The notes below the pieces were generated by a model. That model had not been told where the DNA came from. It searched no databases and was given only the letters and a program-made list of their open reading frames with translations. This document shows, piece after piece, positions 1 through 7,639 of a DNA stretch of 14,369 nucleotides. The stretch's first letter is position 1. Every line of letters starts with the position of its first letter. This DNA is from Syntrophorhabdaceae bacterium (GTDB taxonomy: Bacteria; Desulfobacterota; Syntrophorhabdia; Syntrophorhabdales; Syntrophorhabdaceae): contig JAOAFK010000239.1 in the NCBI GenBank assembly GCA_026416315.1, forward strand, positions 1 through 14,369, written 5' to 3'. The translations under genes and the position numbers were made by a program.

Positions 1-1
1 C

Positions 2-121
2 AATGTAACCCTCACCATAGAACTCGTCTCACCCATTGCCCTTGAGAAAGAACTCCGCTTTGCTATAAGGGAGGGTGGTAAGACAGTGGGTGCAGGTGTA
101 GTAACAGAGATAATAGAGTAG
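2..121 (+). CDS. tuf: Elongation factor Tu, C-terminal fragment (5' truncated by window edge)
   Basis: Reading from base 2, the frame encodes the last 39 residues of EF-Tu and ends at a TAG stop (119-121). The visible part is the end of the third beta-barrel domain: it contains ELVSPIALEKELRFAIREGG and the terminal KTVGAGVVTEIIE, which match the conserved EF-Tu C-terminus (family knowledge). EF-Tu is the GTPase that delivers aminoacyl-tRNA to the ribosome; its GTPase domain lies outside the window. It is the first visible gene of the + strand array, 12 nt before rpmG. Identity is very safe; which tuf copy this is (tufA or tufB type) cannot be told, although the tuf / tRNA-Trp / secE order is the usual tufB-type setting. 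Confidence 0.95.
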   Translation, partial: NVTLTIELVSPIALEKELRFAIREGGKTVGAGVVTEIIE

Positions 122-133
122 AAGGGGTAGAAG

Positions 134-283
134 ATGAGGCAACTTGTAATACTTGCATGTTCAGAGTGTAAAAACAGGAATTACACAACGACAAAAAACA
201 AACAGAAGACACCTGAAAGACTTGAGTTAAAAAAATACTGTAAATTTTGTAAAAAACATACAACACATAAGGAGACAAAATAA
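134..283 (+). CDS. rpmG: 50S ribosomal protein L33 (bL33), zinc-ribbon form
   Basis: This 49-residue protein starts MRQLVILACSECKNRNYTTT and ends HKETK, the typical L33 pattern and the family's usual length. Two CxxC pairs, C9/C12 and C36/C39, form the zinc ribbon, so this is the Cys-containing (C+) paralogue type. L33 sits near the E site of the large ribosomal subunit. The ATG at 134 is preceded by a purine-rich AAGGGG ribosome binding site at 122-127. It lies 12 nt after tuf and one base before the tRNA-Trp, so it is almost certainly co-transcribed with both. The gene is easy to miss because of its size. Confidence 0.96.
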   Translation: MRQLVILACSECKNRNYTTTKNKQKTPERLELKKYCKFCKKHTTHKETK

Positions 284-284
284 A

Positions 285-358
285 AGGCCAGTAGCTCTAA
301 CGGATAGAGCACCGGACTCCAAATCCGGGTGTTGGGGGTTCGAATCCCTCCTGGCCTG
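285..358 (+). tRNA. trnW: tRNA-Trp (anticodon CCA)
   Basis: A complete cloverleaf can be folded by eye. The acceptor stem 285-291 pairs with 351-357 (7 bp), followed by discriminator G358. The D stem is 294-297 with 307-310. The anticodon stem 312-316 pairs with 324-328 around loop 317-323, with anticodon CCA at 319-321. The variable loop has 5 nt. The T stem 334-338 pairs with 346-350 (one G-U) around TTCGAAT. The 3' CCA is not encoded: the bases after G358 are TTA, so nucleotidyltransferase must add it. The tRNA is embedded between rpmG and secE, a common position for tRNA-Trp, and must be processed out of the operon transcript. Confidence 0.97.
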
Positions 359-376
359 TTAAAATTTGGTGATCAT

Positions 377-577
377 ATGGATTTCAAAGAGAAATTCGAA
401 AGTGTAAAAAAATATTTTTTAGAGGTATTCCTCGAAGGTAAAAGGATTACATGGCCTTCAAGAAAAGATACTGTAAAAGGAACCTATATTGTGTTAATTA
501 CAGTTATCATTTCAGCCATTTTCCTTGGCATTGTGGATATAGGCCTGGCAAAGATTATCCAGGCGTTTTTAAAATGA
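377..577 (+). CDS. secE: Preprotein translocase subunit SecE
   Basis: SecE is the small essential subunit that clamps the SecY channel of the inner-membrane SecYEG translocon. The product is 66 residues, the short single-spanning form common in most bacteria. An amphipathic helix (residues about 4-20) is followed by the conserved EGKRITWPSRKDT stretch (about 20-32) and one hydrophobic transmembrane segment (about 36-55). An open frame continues upstream into the tRNA gene, so I take the ATG at 377 as the start; it has a modest GGTGA (368-372) upstream and only 18 nt separate it from the tRNA. nusG follows 25 nt after the stop, the usual secE-nusG pairing. Confidence 0.95.
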   Translation: MDFKEKFESVKKYFLEVFLEGKRITWPSRKDTVKGTYIVLITVIISAIFLGIVDIGLAKIIQAFLK

Positions 578-602
578 TAAATACTTGATGGTTTGATTGA
601 AT

Positions 603-1157
603 ATGGAGAAATCGGAAAAAACCTTGGAAAAAAAATGGTATGTTGTTCACACATACTCGGGATACGAGCAGAAAGTAAAGGAGACCCTTCTTGAAAACAT
701 TAAAAATAGCGGTCTCGAACAGTATTTCGGAGAAATTCTTGTACCATCTGAAGTGGTCATGGAAAAGGTGAAAGGACAGCCCAAAAAATCCCAGAGGACC
801 ATATTTCCTGGATATATAATCGTCAATATGGTGATGAATAATGATACATGGTATTTTGTAAAAAATACACCGAAGGTAACAGGTTTTGTAGGATACGATA
901 AGATGAATCCTCCACCCCTTCCTGAAGAACAGGTAAAGGAGATTTTATCTGCTATACAGGAAGGAAAAGGTAAAATAAAACCGAGAATAAAATTCGAAAA
1001 AGGAGATACCATCAAGGTGACAAAAGGTGCATTTACCAACTTTACAGGGACTATTGAAGAGATAAAACCTGAAAAAGGCAAGGTGAAGGTTCTTCTAAAT
1101 ATCTTCGGGAGAACAACACCTGTAGAAGTTGAGATACTGGATATTGAAAAAATATAA
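603..1157 (+). CDS. nusG: Transcription termination/antitermination protein NusG
   Basis: NusG binds RNA polymerase at the clamp helices, suppresses pausing, and links the enzyme to Rho or to ribosomal protein S10. The 184-residue product has an N-terminal NGN domain (about 11-105; KKWYVVHTYSGYEQ at 10-23, and RTIFPGYI at 65-72) and a C-terminal KOW domain (about 131-160, beginning FEKGDTIKVTKGAFTNFTG). Length is normal. Start choice is uncertain: ATG 603 is used here, but a TTG lies two codons upstream (597) and another TTG at 624 would give an N-terminus of MEKKWYVV. No clear Shine-Dalgarno sequence precedes 597 or 603, so translation may be coupled to secE. Confidence 0.95.
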   Translation: MEKSEKTLEKKWYVVHTYSGYEQKVKETLLENIKNSGLEQYFGEILVPSEVVMEKVKGQPKKSQRTIFPGYIIVNMVMNNDTWYFVKNTPKVTGFVGYDKMNPPPLPEEQVKEILSAIQEGKGKIKPRIKFEKGDTIKVTKGAFTNFTGTIEEIKPEKGKVKVLLNIFGRTTPVEVEILDIEKI

Positions 1158-1169
1158 AGGAGTAAAGAA

Positions 1170-1598
1170 ATGGCAAAAAAGGTTGTAGCAATGGTTAAAT
1201 TGCAGCTCCAGGCAGGACAGGCAACCCCTTCACCGCCAGTGGGACCTGCCCTTGGACAGCATGGGGTTAATATAATGGAATTTTGTAAGGCTTTCAATGA
1301 AAGGACAAAAGGTCAGGAAGGAACTGTAATACCTGTATTGATAACTATTTATTCTGATAGAACTTTTACATTCATAACCAAGACGCCTCCAACAACTTTT
1401 CTTCTTAAAAAGGCGGCAAAACTTGCAAAAGGTGCGAACAACCCTAAAAAAGAGGTTGTAGGCACCATCCCCATGTCAGCCATAAAGGAGATTGCCCAGC
1501 TAAAAATGCCTGATCTAAATGCAAAGGATTTAGAAGGTGCTATAAATATTATAAAAGGCTCGGCCAAAAGCATGGGTTTAGAGGTTGTGGAAGGTTAA
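1170..1598 (+). CDS. rplK: 50S ribosomal protein L11 (uL11)
   Basis: The 142-residue product is full length for L11. The N-terminal domain begins MAKKVVAMVKLQLQAGQATP and carries the proline-rich PPVGPALGQHGVNIMEF element (22-38), the thiopeptide-sensitive region of the family. The C-terminal 23S rRNA-binding domain is about 72-140. L11 forms the stalk base with 23S rRNA and the L10/L12 stalk and contacts elongation factors and RelA. A good AAGGAG ribosome binding site (1157-1162) overlaps the last base of the nusG stop codon, 7 nt before the ATG, so the two genes are effectively contiguous. Confidence 0.97.
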   Translation: MAKKVVAMVKLQLQAGQATPSPPVGPALGQHGVNIMEFCKAFNERTKGQEGTVIPVLITIYSDRTFTFITKTPPTTFLLKKAAKLAKGANNPKKEVVGTIPMSAIKEIAQLKMPDLNAKDLEGAINIIKGSAKSMGLEVVEG

Positions 1599-1657
1599 TA
1601 TTTAAATGTGATAAAAATACTGTTCAATGATGATTGCTTAAATATAAGGAGTAGGAG

Positions 1658-2362
1658 ATGGCAAAAAAGTCAAAAAAATATTCTGAGGCATTAAGTAAAA
1701 TAAACAGGGAAAAACGTTATAGCCTCGATGAGGCCTTAGATTTAATACCCCAGATCAGCTTTGCAAAATTTGATGAAACCGTGGAACTTGCTATGAAATT
1801 GGGCGTGGATCCAAGGCATGCAGACCAGGTTGTAAGGGGAAGCGTGGCTTTACCAAACGGATTGGGCAAACAGGTAAAGGTCCTTGTTTTTGCTAAAGGG
1901 CAAAAGGAAAAAGAGGCCCAGGAAGCGGGTGCTGATTATGTTGGTGCAGAAGATCTCATAGAAAAGATACAAAAAGGGTGGCTTGATTTTGATAAAGCCA
2001 TATCCACACCCGATATGATGGGCGCTGTAAGTAAATTAGGTAAAATATTGGGACCAAGGGGTTTGATGCCAAACCCCAAGGTTGGAACCGTCACATTTGA
2101 TGTTGCCAAAACTGTAAAAGAGATGAAGGCAGGCCGAGTGGAGTTCAGGGTTGATAAGGCTGGAAACCTCCATGCACCTGTAGGTAAGGTGAGTTTTGGC
2201 AAAGAAAAACTCCTTGAAAACATAAATGCTCTTATTGAAACTGTTATAAGACTCAAACCACCTGCAAGCAAAGGAACTTATATTAAAGGGATAGCTATAA
2301 GCACAACTATGAGTCCAGGTATTAAGATTGATCCAACCTATGTGAGGAATTTAAGTAAATAG
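1658..2362 (+). CDS. rplA: 50S ribosomal protein L1 (uL1)
   Basis: The 234-residue product shows the L1 signature GPRGLMPNPK at about 132-141 and the usual N-terminus MAKKSKKYSEALSKI. L1 forms the mobile stalk beside the E site and in many bacteria represses its own rplKA message. AAGGAG at 1646-1651 lies 6 nt before the ATG. The 59-nt gap after rplK is unusually A+T-rich and can close into an A/U-only stem (1598-1605 with 1638-1645); a link to L1 autoregulation is only a possibility. The gene is followed by the rplJ leader. Confidence 0.97.
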   Translation: MAKKSKKYSEALSKINREKRYSLDEALDLIPQISFAKFDETVELAMKLGVDPRHADQVVRGSVALPNGLGKQVKVLVFAKGQKEKEAQEAGADYVGAEDLIEKIQKGWLDFDKAISTPDMMGAVSKLGKILGPRGLMPNPKVGTVTFDVAKTVKEMKAGRVEFRVDKAGNLHAPVGKVSFGKEKLLENINALIETVIRLKPPASKGTYIKGIAISTTMSPGIKIDPTYVRNLSK

Positions 2363-2369
2363 CATATAA

Positions 2370-2451
2370 GTCAGAGAAAGTAGGTTGTCCGCTTTGCGTG
2401 ACATTAAACTTTTTAAGGCCTACCGAGACTTTTTTATTTCGTCTCTCTGGC
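2370..2451 (+). promoter_or_regulatory. Ribosomal protein L10 leader (autoregulatory mRNA structure)
   Basis: The rplA-rplJ gap holds a branched RNA fold. An 8-bp outer stem (2370-2377 with 2444-2451, one G-U) encloses two arms. The first arm pairs GTAGG 2380-2384 with CCTAC 2419-2423 and contains a smaller hairpin (2387-2392 with 2396-2402, one bulged T). The second arm pairs GAGAC 2425-2429 with GTCTC 2441-2445, competing by two bases with the outer stem. The CCTACCGAGAC block and its position directly before rplJ match what is known of L10 leaders, in which the L10-(L12) complex binds its own mRNA and lowers rplJL translation. Pairing is seen directly; the function is inferred from family and position. 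Confidence 0.75.
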
Positions 2452-2465
2452 TTAAATATAAAAGA

Positions 2466-2472
2466 AAGGAGG
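2466..2472 (+). promoter_or_regulatory. Strong Shine-Dalgarno sequence that favours a TTG start for rplJ
   Basis: AAGGAGG lies only 1 nt before the ATG at 2474 but 10 nt before the in-frame TTG at 2483. The full motif can only serve the TTG; the ATG would have to use its upstream part. This is the basis for the rplJ start chosen here. Confidence 0.6.
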
Positions 2473-2482
2473 GATGAAACTT

Positions 2483-3007
2483 TTGGAAAAGGCAAAGAAA
2501 CAAAAGGTAGTTGCAGTGCTCTCGGAAAAGTTAAGGCAGATGAATTCCATGTTCCTCGCAGAATATTCTGGCATGAATGTGGCCCAAATGACAAGACTTA
2601 GGAAGGAATTGAGGAACATAGGCGTAGACTTTAGCGTTGTAAAAAACAGCCTGTTAAGGATCGCCTCTTATGGGACTAAAGCAGAATCCCTTAAGGATTT
2701 TTTCGTAGGCCCCAATGCAATAGTGGGGGTGTATAAAGATCCTGTGGCGGCAGCTAAGGTTATTGCATCTGTCTCAAAGGATGTACCCCAACTCAAGCTA
2801 AAAGCAGGTTTTTTAGGGGACCAAGTCCTGACACCTGCAGACATTCTCAAGCTTGCAACATTACCGCCAAGGGATGTGCTTATAGGAAGGTTTATTGGAC
2901 TACTTCAGGGCATGCCCCAAAGGCTGGTATATGTTTTAAACGGTAACATAAACAAACTCATGCTTACCCTTAATGCAATAAAGGAAAAAAAAGAACGTGA
3001 GGCTTAA
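2483..3007 (+). CDS. rplJ: 50S ribosomal protein L10 (uL10)
   Basis: L10 anchors the L7/L12 dimers to the ribosome through its C-terminal helix and binds 23S rRNA near L11 through its N-terminal domain. From the TTG at 2483 the product is 174 residues and begins MEKAKKQKVVAVLSEKL, close to the family's typical start; the ATG at 2474 would add three residues (MKL). Family-typical stretches include FLAEYSGM and RKELRNIGVDFSVVKNSLLR in the N-terminal domain, LPPRDVLIGRFIGLLQGM near the middle, and a charged helical tail ending KEKKEREA. It lies directly behind an L10 leader, so feedback control by L10-L12 is expected. rplL follows after 20 nt. Confidence 0.95.
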   Translation: MEKAKKQKVVAVLSEKLRQMNSMFLAEYSGMNVAQMTRLRKELRNIGVDFSVVKNSLLRIASYGTKAESLKDFFVGPNAIVGVYKDPVAAAKVIASVSKDVPQLKLKAGFLGDQVLTPADILKLATLPPRDVLIGRFIGLLQGMPQRLVYVLNGNINKLMLTLNAIKEKKEREA

Positions 3008-3027
3008 AAAATAAGGAGGAAATCGAA

Positions 3028-3420
3028 ATGAGCGTAACAAAGGAAGATGTAATAAAATTTATCGAAAACATGACAGTCCTTGAACTTTCAGAATTTATTA
3101 AAACCCTTGAGGATAGATTCGGTGTACAGGCAGCCATGCCCGTTATGGCAGCAGCAGGACCAGCTCAACAGACTCCAACTCAGGAGGCAGCCCCCCAGGA
3201 AGAAAAAACAGAATTCAATGTAATACTTACAGGATATGAAGCAGATAAGAAGATACAGGTTATAAAAGTTGTAAGGGCAATAACAAATTTAGGGCTCAAA
3301 GAGGCAAAAGACCTTGTGGAAGGTGTGCCTAAAACGGTAAAAGAGGGCGTGTCTAAAGAAGAGGCAGCAAACATTAAAAAACAGCTTGAAGAAGTAAGTG
3401 GAAAGGTAAAAATAGAGTAA
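3028..3420 (+). CDS. rplL: 50S ribosomal protein L7/L12 (bL12)
   Basis: The 130-residue product (slightly longer than the usual 120-125) has the three expected parts: an N-terminal dimerisation and L10-binding domain (1-35, with TVLELSEFIKTLEDRFGV), a flexible Ala/Pro/Gln-rich hinge (36-59), and the factor-binding C-terminal domain (61-130, with KIQVIKVVRAITNLGLKEAK and LVEGVPKTVKEGVSKEEA). It recruits and activates the translational GTPases. A consensus AAGGAGG (3013-3019) lies 8 nt before the ATG, in line with its need for several copies per ribosome. Confidence 0.97.
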   Translation: MSVTKEDVIKFIENMTVLELSEFIKTLEDRFGVQAAMPVMAAAGPAQQTPTQEAAPQEEKTEFNVILTGYEADKKIQVIKVVRAITNLGLKEAKDLVEGVPKTVKEGVSKEEAANIKKQLEEVSGKVKIE

Positions 3421-3431
3421 AAATAATAAAG

Positions 3432-3489
3432 GGTTTAAAAGGTCAGGAGGTAGGTCATTTAAATCATATAAATCCTTCTGACCTTAACC
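3432..3489 (+). promoter_or_regulatory. Long hairpin in the rplL-rpoB gap (candidate attenuator or processing site)
   Basis: GGTCAGGAGG (3441-3450) pairs with CCTTCTGACC (3474-3483) over 10 bp with one G-U. The stem continues outward as AA/TT and GGTT/AACC (3432-3435 with 3486-3489) across a three-base bulge, and the loop contains a further ATTTA/TAAAT stem (3457-3461 with 3469-3473). There is no U-run directly after the stem, so it does not look like a full intrinsic terminator. In E. coli this same gap holds an attenuator and an RNase III site; I infer an analogous role. The rpoB ribosome binding site starts 9 nt after the stem. Confidence 0.55.
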
Positions 3490-3511
3490 TTTTAAAAAAG
3501 GAGTAAAAGAT

Positions 3512-6500
3512 ATGAGGGAAACATTCCACAACAAGATTTTTAGAAAGAAATATGGGAGAATAAAAGAGATTCTTGATATTCCAAATTTGATAGAGATACA
3601 GTTAAAATCTTATGAAAAGTTCCTTCAAAAAGATGTTCCCCCAGAAAAAAGAGAAAATATAGGACTCCAGGCAGTTTTTAAAAGTGTTTTTCCTATAAAA
3701 GACACCCATGAAACAATCTCTCTTGAATTTAAAAAGTATGAAATAGGCGAACCTAAAAATACAGAAGAGGAATGCCTTTTCAGGGGCATTACCTATGCTG
3801 CGCCTATGAAAGTAACAATAATGCTCTGTGTGTGGGATGTGGACCCTGAAACAAAGACAAAAACAATTAAGGCTGTTAAAGAACAGGATGTATATTTTGG
3901 TGAGATGCCCCTTATGACAGAAAGGGGTACATTTATCATAAATGGTACAGAAAGGGTGATTGTAAGTCAGCTTCATAGGTCACCTGGGGTTTATTTTGAT
4001 CGAGACGATTCAAAATCTCCTATCGGTGGAAGCCCTATTTACACAGCAAGAATTATTCCATACAGAGGCTCATGGCTTGATTTTGAATTCGACCACAAAG
4101 AATTATTGTATGTAAGAATAGATAAAAAGAAAAAAATCCCCGTCACATTATTTTTAAAGGCCCTTGGATACAATGAAAAGGAGATCCTTGATTATTTTTA
4201 TGACAAAGAAAAGGTCATAATAGAAAAGGATAAATTCTTAAAACAGACACCACCTGCACTGCTTATAGACCAGAAATCTCCATCCGATATATTGGATGAA
4301 TCAGGTAAGGTGCTTGTTAAAAAACATAAAAAGATCACAAAGGCAGATATAAAAAAGCTGGCCGCTGCCAATATTAATGCAATACCTGTAGATGAAGACG
4401 ATATTATAGGCAAGGTAACTGCCGAAGATATATACGACCCTGAAACAAAAGAGATATTGATACCCATAAACAAAGAGATTACAAAAGAAGACCTCACCCT
4501 AATTCAGAAAAAGAATATAAAGAGTTTTGATATACTGTTCATTGATAACCTTAGGGTAAGTCCATCCCTTAGAAACACCCTTATGATAGACAGGGTAACA
4601 AAAAAAGAAGATGCTTTACTGGAGATATACAGGAAATTAAGACCTGGTGATCCTCCAACAATAGAATTTGCAGAGGCATTATTGCATAATATGTTTTTCA
4701 GTATTGAAAGGTATGACCTCTCAAGGGTGGGAAGGTTGAAAATCAACCACAGATTGGGTATGGATGTTCCTCTCGATTATACAATTCTGAGAAAAGAAGA
4801 TATTATAGAAACAGTAAAGCACTTACTAAAGCTTAAGGACTCTCGTGGGCCTGGTGATGATATAGACCATCTTGGAAACAGAAGGGTTAGAACCGTAGGA
4901 GAACTCCTTGAAAATCAATTCAGAATGGGTCTTGTGAGGATGGAAAGGGCCATAAAGGAAAGACTTACATTCCCTGAAATGGAGACCCTCATGCCCCATG
5001 ATCTTGTAAACCCAAAACCAGTAACCACTGCTATAAAGGATTTTTTTGCAAGCAGTCAGTTATCTCAGTTTATGGATCAGACAAACCCCTTAAGCGAGAT
5101 AACCCATAAGAGAAGACTAAGCGCCCTTGGTCCTGGCGGACTCACAAGGGAAAGGGCAGGATTTGAAGTAAGAGATGTTCATCCCACCCATTACGGTAGA
5201 ATCTGCCCTGTTGAAACCCCAGAAGGTCCAAATATAGGTCTAATTGCTTCCCTGTCCACATATGCAAAGGTAAATGAATTTGGTTTTATCGAGGCACCTT
5301 ATAGAAAGGTTGTAAATGGCAGGGTTACTGATGAGGTGCACTATTTAAGTGCCCTTGAGGAAGAAAAATATTTTATCGCCCAGGCAAATGCACCGCTCAA
5401 TGAAGATGGAACATTCGCAGCAGATTTGATATCAGCACAAAAAGGCGGTAACTTCTTCCTTGTGAATCCTGAACAGATAGACTATATGGACGTATCACCA
5501 AAACAGCTTGTAAGTGTTTCTGCAGCACTCATACCCTTTCTTGAACACGACGATGCAAACAGGGCACTCATGGGCTCCAACATGCAGAGACAGGCTGTTC
5601 CCCTTATCACGCCGGAGGCACCTCTTATAGGAACCGGTATGGAAGAAATAGTGGGTAGGGATTCAAGGGTTACAATCGTTGCAAGACATGATGGTATTGT
5701 AAAAAGTGTTGATGCAAATAGAATTATTGTTCAGTATGAAGAAAAGACAGAACAGGATGAAACTGTGGTGAAGTTAGACATCCATAGTCTTATGAAATTC
5801 AGAAGATCCAATCAGGATACCTGCATCAATCAGCGTGTAATAGTAAAAGAAGGGGATTTTGTAAAAAAAGGCGATGTTTTGGCTGATGGGCCATCTACAG
5901 ATAGGGGAGAGCTCGCTCTTGGCAAAAATATATTTGTGGCCTTCATGCCATGGAGAGGCTTTAACTATGAAGACTCTGTCCTTATAAATGAAAGGCTTGT
6001 AAGAGAAGATGCCTTAACATCAATCCATATTGAAGAACTTGAATGTGTTGTGAGAGATACAAAGCTCGGAAAAGAAGAGGTGACCCGGGATATACCCAAT
6101 GTAGGCGATGAGGCATTAAAATATCTGGATGAAAGTGGAATAATTATGATCGGTGCCAAAGTAAAGTCCGGTGATATACTTGTGGGAAAGGTTACCCCAA
6201 AAGGTGAAACACAGGCCACCCCAGAAGAAAAACTTTTACAGGCCATATTTGGCGAAAAGGCCGGAGATGTTAAGGATACTTCACTGCGTGTGCCCCACGG
6301 CATTGAAGGTATTGTTATAGATGTGAAGGTTCTTTCAAGACGGGGCATTGATAAGGACGATAGAAGCAAATTGATAGAGGATATTGAAATCTCCAATATT
6401 TTAAAAGATCAGGAAGAGCAGATAAAGATTATTATTGAGGGCACAAAGGAAAGGATAAAAAATCTCCTTGTGGGCAAACAGTCCCCAGTGGATATAAAGG

Positions 6501-7621
6501 ACGGAAAAGGGAAATACTTAATAAAGAAAGGTGAAACATTTACAGTTGAAAAAATAGATCATATTGATATAGACAGGCTTCAGAACATAGATTTTGGCGA
6601 TGAGGAGTTAGAAAATAAAATTTCCAAGGTGTTTGACAGCAAAGAAAACCAGATTGACCTGATAAAGCTCTACTATGAAGACAAGATAAATAAAATTAAA
6701 AAAGGTGATGAACTACCCCCAGGGGTGATTAAGACAATAAAAGTCTATATTGCCATGAAAAGAAAAATATCAGTAGGTGATAAAATATCTGGAAGGCATG
6801 GAAACAAGGGGATTGTATCTGTTATTCTTCCTGAAGAGGATATGCCGTTTATGGAAGATGGCACCCCGGTGGATATTGTGCTAAATCCTTTAGGTGTCCC
6901 CTCGAGAATGAATGCGGGCCAGATCCTTGAAACCCACCTCGGATGGGCCTCAAAAGAACTGGGAAAGAAAATTGGAGAGATGGTGGATAATTACAGAAAG
7001 AACATGTTCTCACCGGATGCTATAAGAGAACGAATAAAAGAGATATATAAAAGCAAAGAAATTGATAATCTCATAGATAAACTGGATGATGAGGAAGTAG
7101 TTGAATTTGCAGAAAGATTAAGAGAAGGCATACACATTTCTGTTCCTGTTTTCGACGGTGCAAAGGAAGAAGATATAAAAGAACTCTTTAGAATGGCAGG
7201 TATGCCCGATACTTTTCAGACTACCCTATACGATGGCAGAACAGGAGAGCCTTTTCACCATAAAATCACAGTGGGATATATGTATTTTTTAAAGCTCCAT
7301 CACCTTGTAGACGACAAAATCCATGCTCGTTCCACTGGTCCATATTCCTTAGTTACACAACAGCCTTTAGGTGGTAAAGCACAATTTGGTGGCCAGAGGC
7401 TCGGTGAAATGGAGGTATGGGCATTAGAAGGCTATGGTGCTGCCTATTCACTTCAGGAATTTTTAACTATAAAATCAGACGATGTAAATGGCAGAACCAG
7501 AGCGTATGAGGCGATTGTAAAAGGTGAGGATGTGCTTGAACCGAGTCTACCAGAATCCTTCAATGTTCTGATACAGGAATTAAAAAGCCTTTGCATAAAT
7601 GTTGACCTCATAAAAGATTAA
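3512..7621 (+). CDS. rpoB: DNA-directed RNA polymerase subunit beta
   Basis: The 1369-residue product is a full-length beta subunit, one half of the polymerase cleft. The rifampicin-binding region is clear: FFASSQLSQFMDQTNPLSEI begins at residue 511, with D522, H532 and S537 at the positions of E. coli D516, H526 and S531, so no classical resistance change is present. The GDKISGRHGNKG block at 1089-1100 supplies K1091 and K1099, equivalents of E. coli active-site K1065 and K1073. The protein carries the proteobacterial-type insertions: a lysine-rich segment at about 235-340 and a charged segment at about 945-1058 between SRRGIDKDDR and KKGDELPPGV. AAGGAG (3498-3503) lies 8 nt before the ATG. 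rpoC follows after 18 nt. Confidence 0.98.
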   Translation: MRETFHNKIFRKKYGRIKEILDIPNLIEIQLKSYEKFLQKDVPPEKRENIGLQAVFKSVFPIKDTHETISLEFKKYEIGEPKNTEEECLFRGITYAAPMKVTIMLCVWDVDPETKTKTIKAVKEQDVYFGEMPLMTERGTFIINGTERVIVSQLHRSPGVYFDRDDSKSPIGGSPIYTARIIPYRGSWLDFEFDHKELLYVRIDKKKKIPVTLFLKALGYNEKEILDYFYDKEKVIIEKDKFLKQTPPALLIDQKSPSDILDESGKVLVKKHKKITKADIKKLAAANINAIPVDEDDIIGKVTAEDIYDPETKEILIPINKEITKEDLTLIQKKNIKSFDILFIDNLRVSPSLRNTLMIDRVTKKEDALLEIYRKLRPGDPPTIEFAEALLHNMFFSIERYDLSRVGRLKINHRLGMDVPLDYTILRKEDIIETVKHLLKLKDSRGPGDDIDHLGNRRVRTVGELLENQFRMGLVRMERAIKERLTFPEMETLMPHDLVNPKPVTTAIKDFFASSQLSQFMDQTNPLSEITHKRRLSALGPGGLTRERAGFEVRDVHPTHYGRICPVETPEGPNIGLIASLSTYAKVNEFGFIEAPYRKVVNGRVTDEVHYLSALEEEKYFIAQANAPLNEDGTFAADLISAQKGGNFFLVNPEQIDYMDVSPKQLVSVSAALIPFLEHDDANRALMGSNMQRQAVPLITPEAPLIGTGMEEIVGRDSRVTIVARHDGIVKSVDANRIIVQYEEKTEQDETVVKLDIHSLMKFRRSNQDTCINQRVIVKEGDFVKKGDVLADGPSTDRGELALGKNIFVAFMPWRGFNYEDSVLINERLVREDALTSIHIEELECVVRDTKLGKEEVTRDIPNVGDEALKYLDESGIIMIGAKVKSGDILVGKVTPKGETQATPEEKLLQAIFGEKAGDVKDTSLRVPHGIEGIVIDVKVLSRRGIDKDDRSKLIEDIEISNILKDQEEQIKIIIEGTKERIKNLLVGKQSPVDIKDGKGKYLIKKGETFTVEKIDHIDIDRLQNIDFGDEELENKISKVFDSKENQIDLIKLYYEDKINKIKKGDELPPGVIKTIKVYIAMKRKISVGDKISGRHGNKGIVSVILPEEDMPFMEDGTPVDIVLNPLGVPSRMNAGQILETHLGWASKELGKKIGEMVDNYRKNMFSPDAIRERIKEIYKSKEIDNLIDKLDDEEVVEFAERLREGIHISVPVFDGAKEEDIKELFRMAGMPDTFQTTLYDGRTGEPFHHKITVGYMYFLKLHHLVDDKIHARSTGPYSLVTQQPLGGKAQFGGQRLGEMEVWALEGYGAAYSLQEFLTIKSDDVNGRTRAYEAIVKGEDVLEPSLPESFNVLIQELKSLCINVDLIKD

Positions 7622-7626
7622 TAAAA

Positions 7627-7633
7627 AAGGAGG
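7627..7633 (+). promoter_or_regulatory. Shine-Dalgarno sequence fixing the TTG start of rpoC
   Basis: AAGGAGG lies in the rpoB-rpoC gap, 6 nt before TTG 7640. There is no nearby in-frame ATG or GTG, so this motif decides the start. Confidence 0.8.
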
Positions 7634-7639
7634 TTTAAC

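Noticed and set aside
647..1297. 216-codon open frame on the - strand across nusG and rplK.
   Set aside because: It is the reverse shadow of two well-recognised genes and shows no family features.
5042..5190. Possible rifampicin-resistance change: Thr524 where E. coli RpoB has Asn518.
   Set aside because: Threonine is normal at this position in many rifampicin-sensitive bacteria, including Bacillus, and D522, H532 and S537 are wild type.
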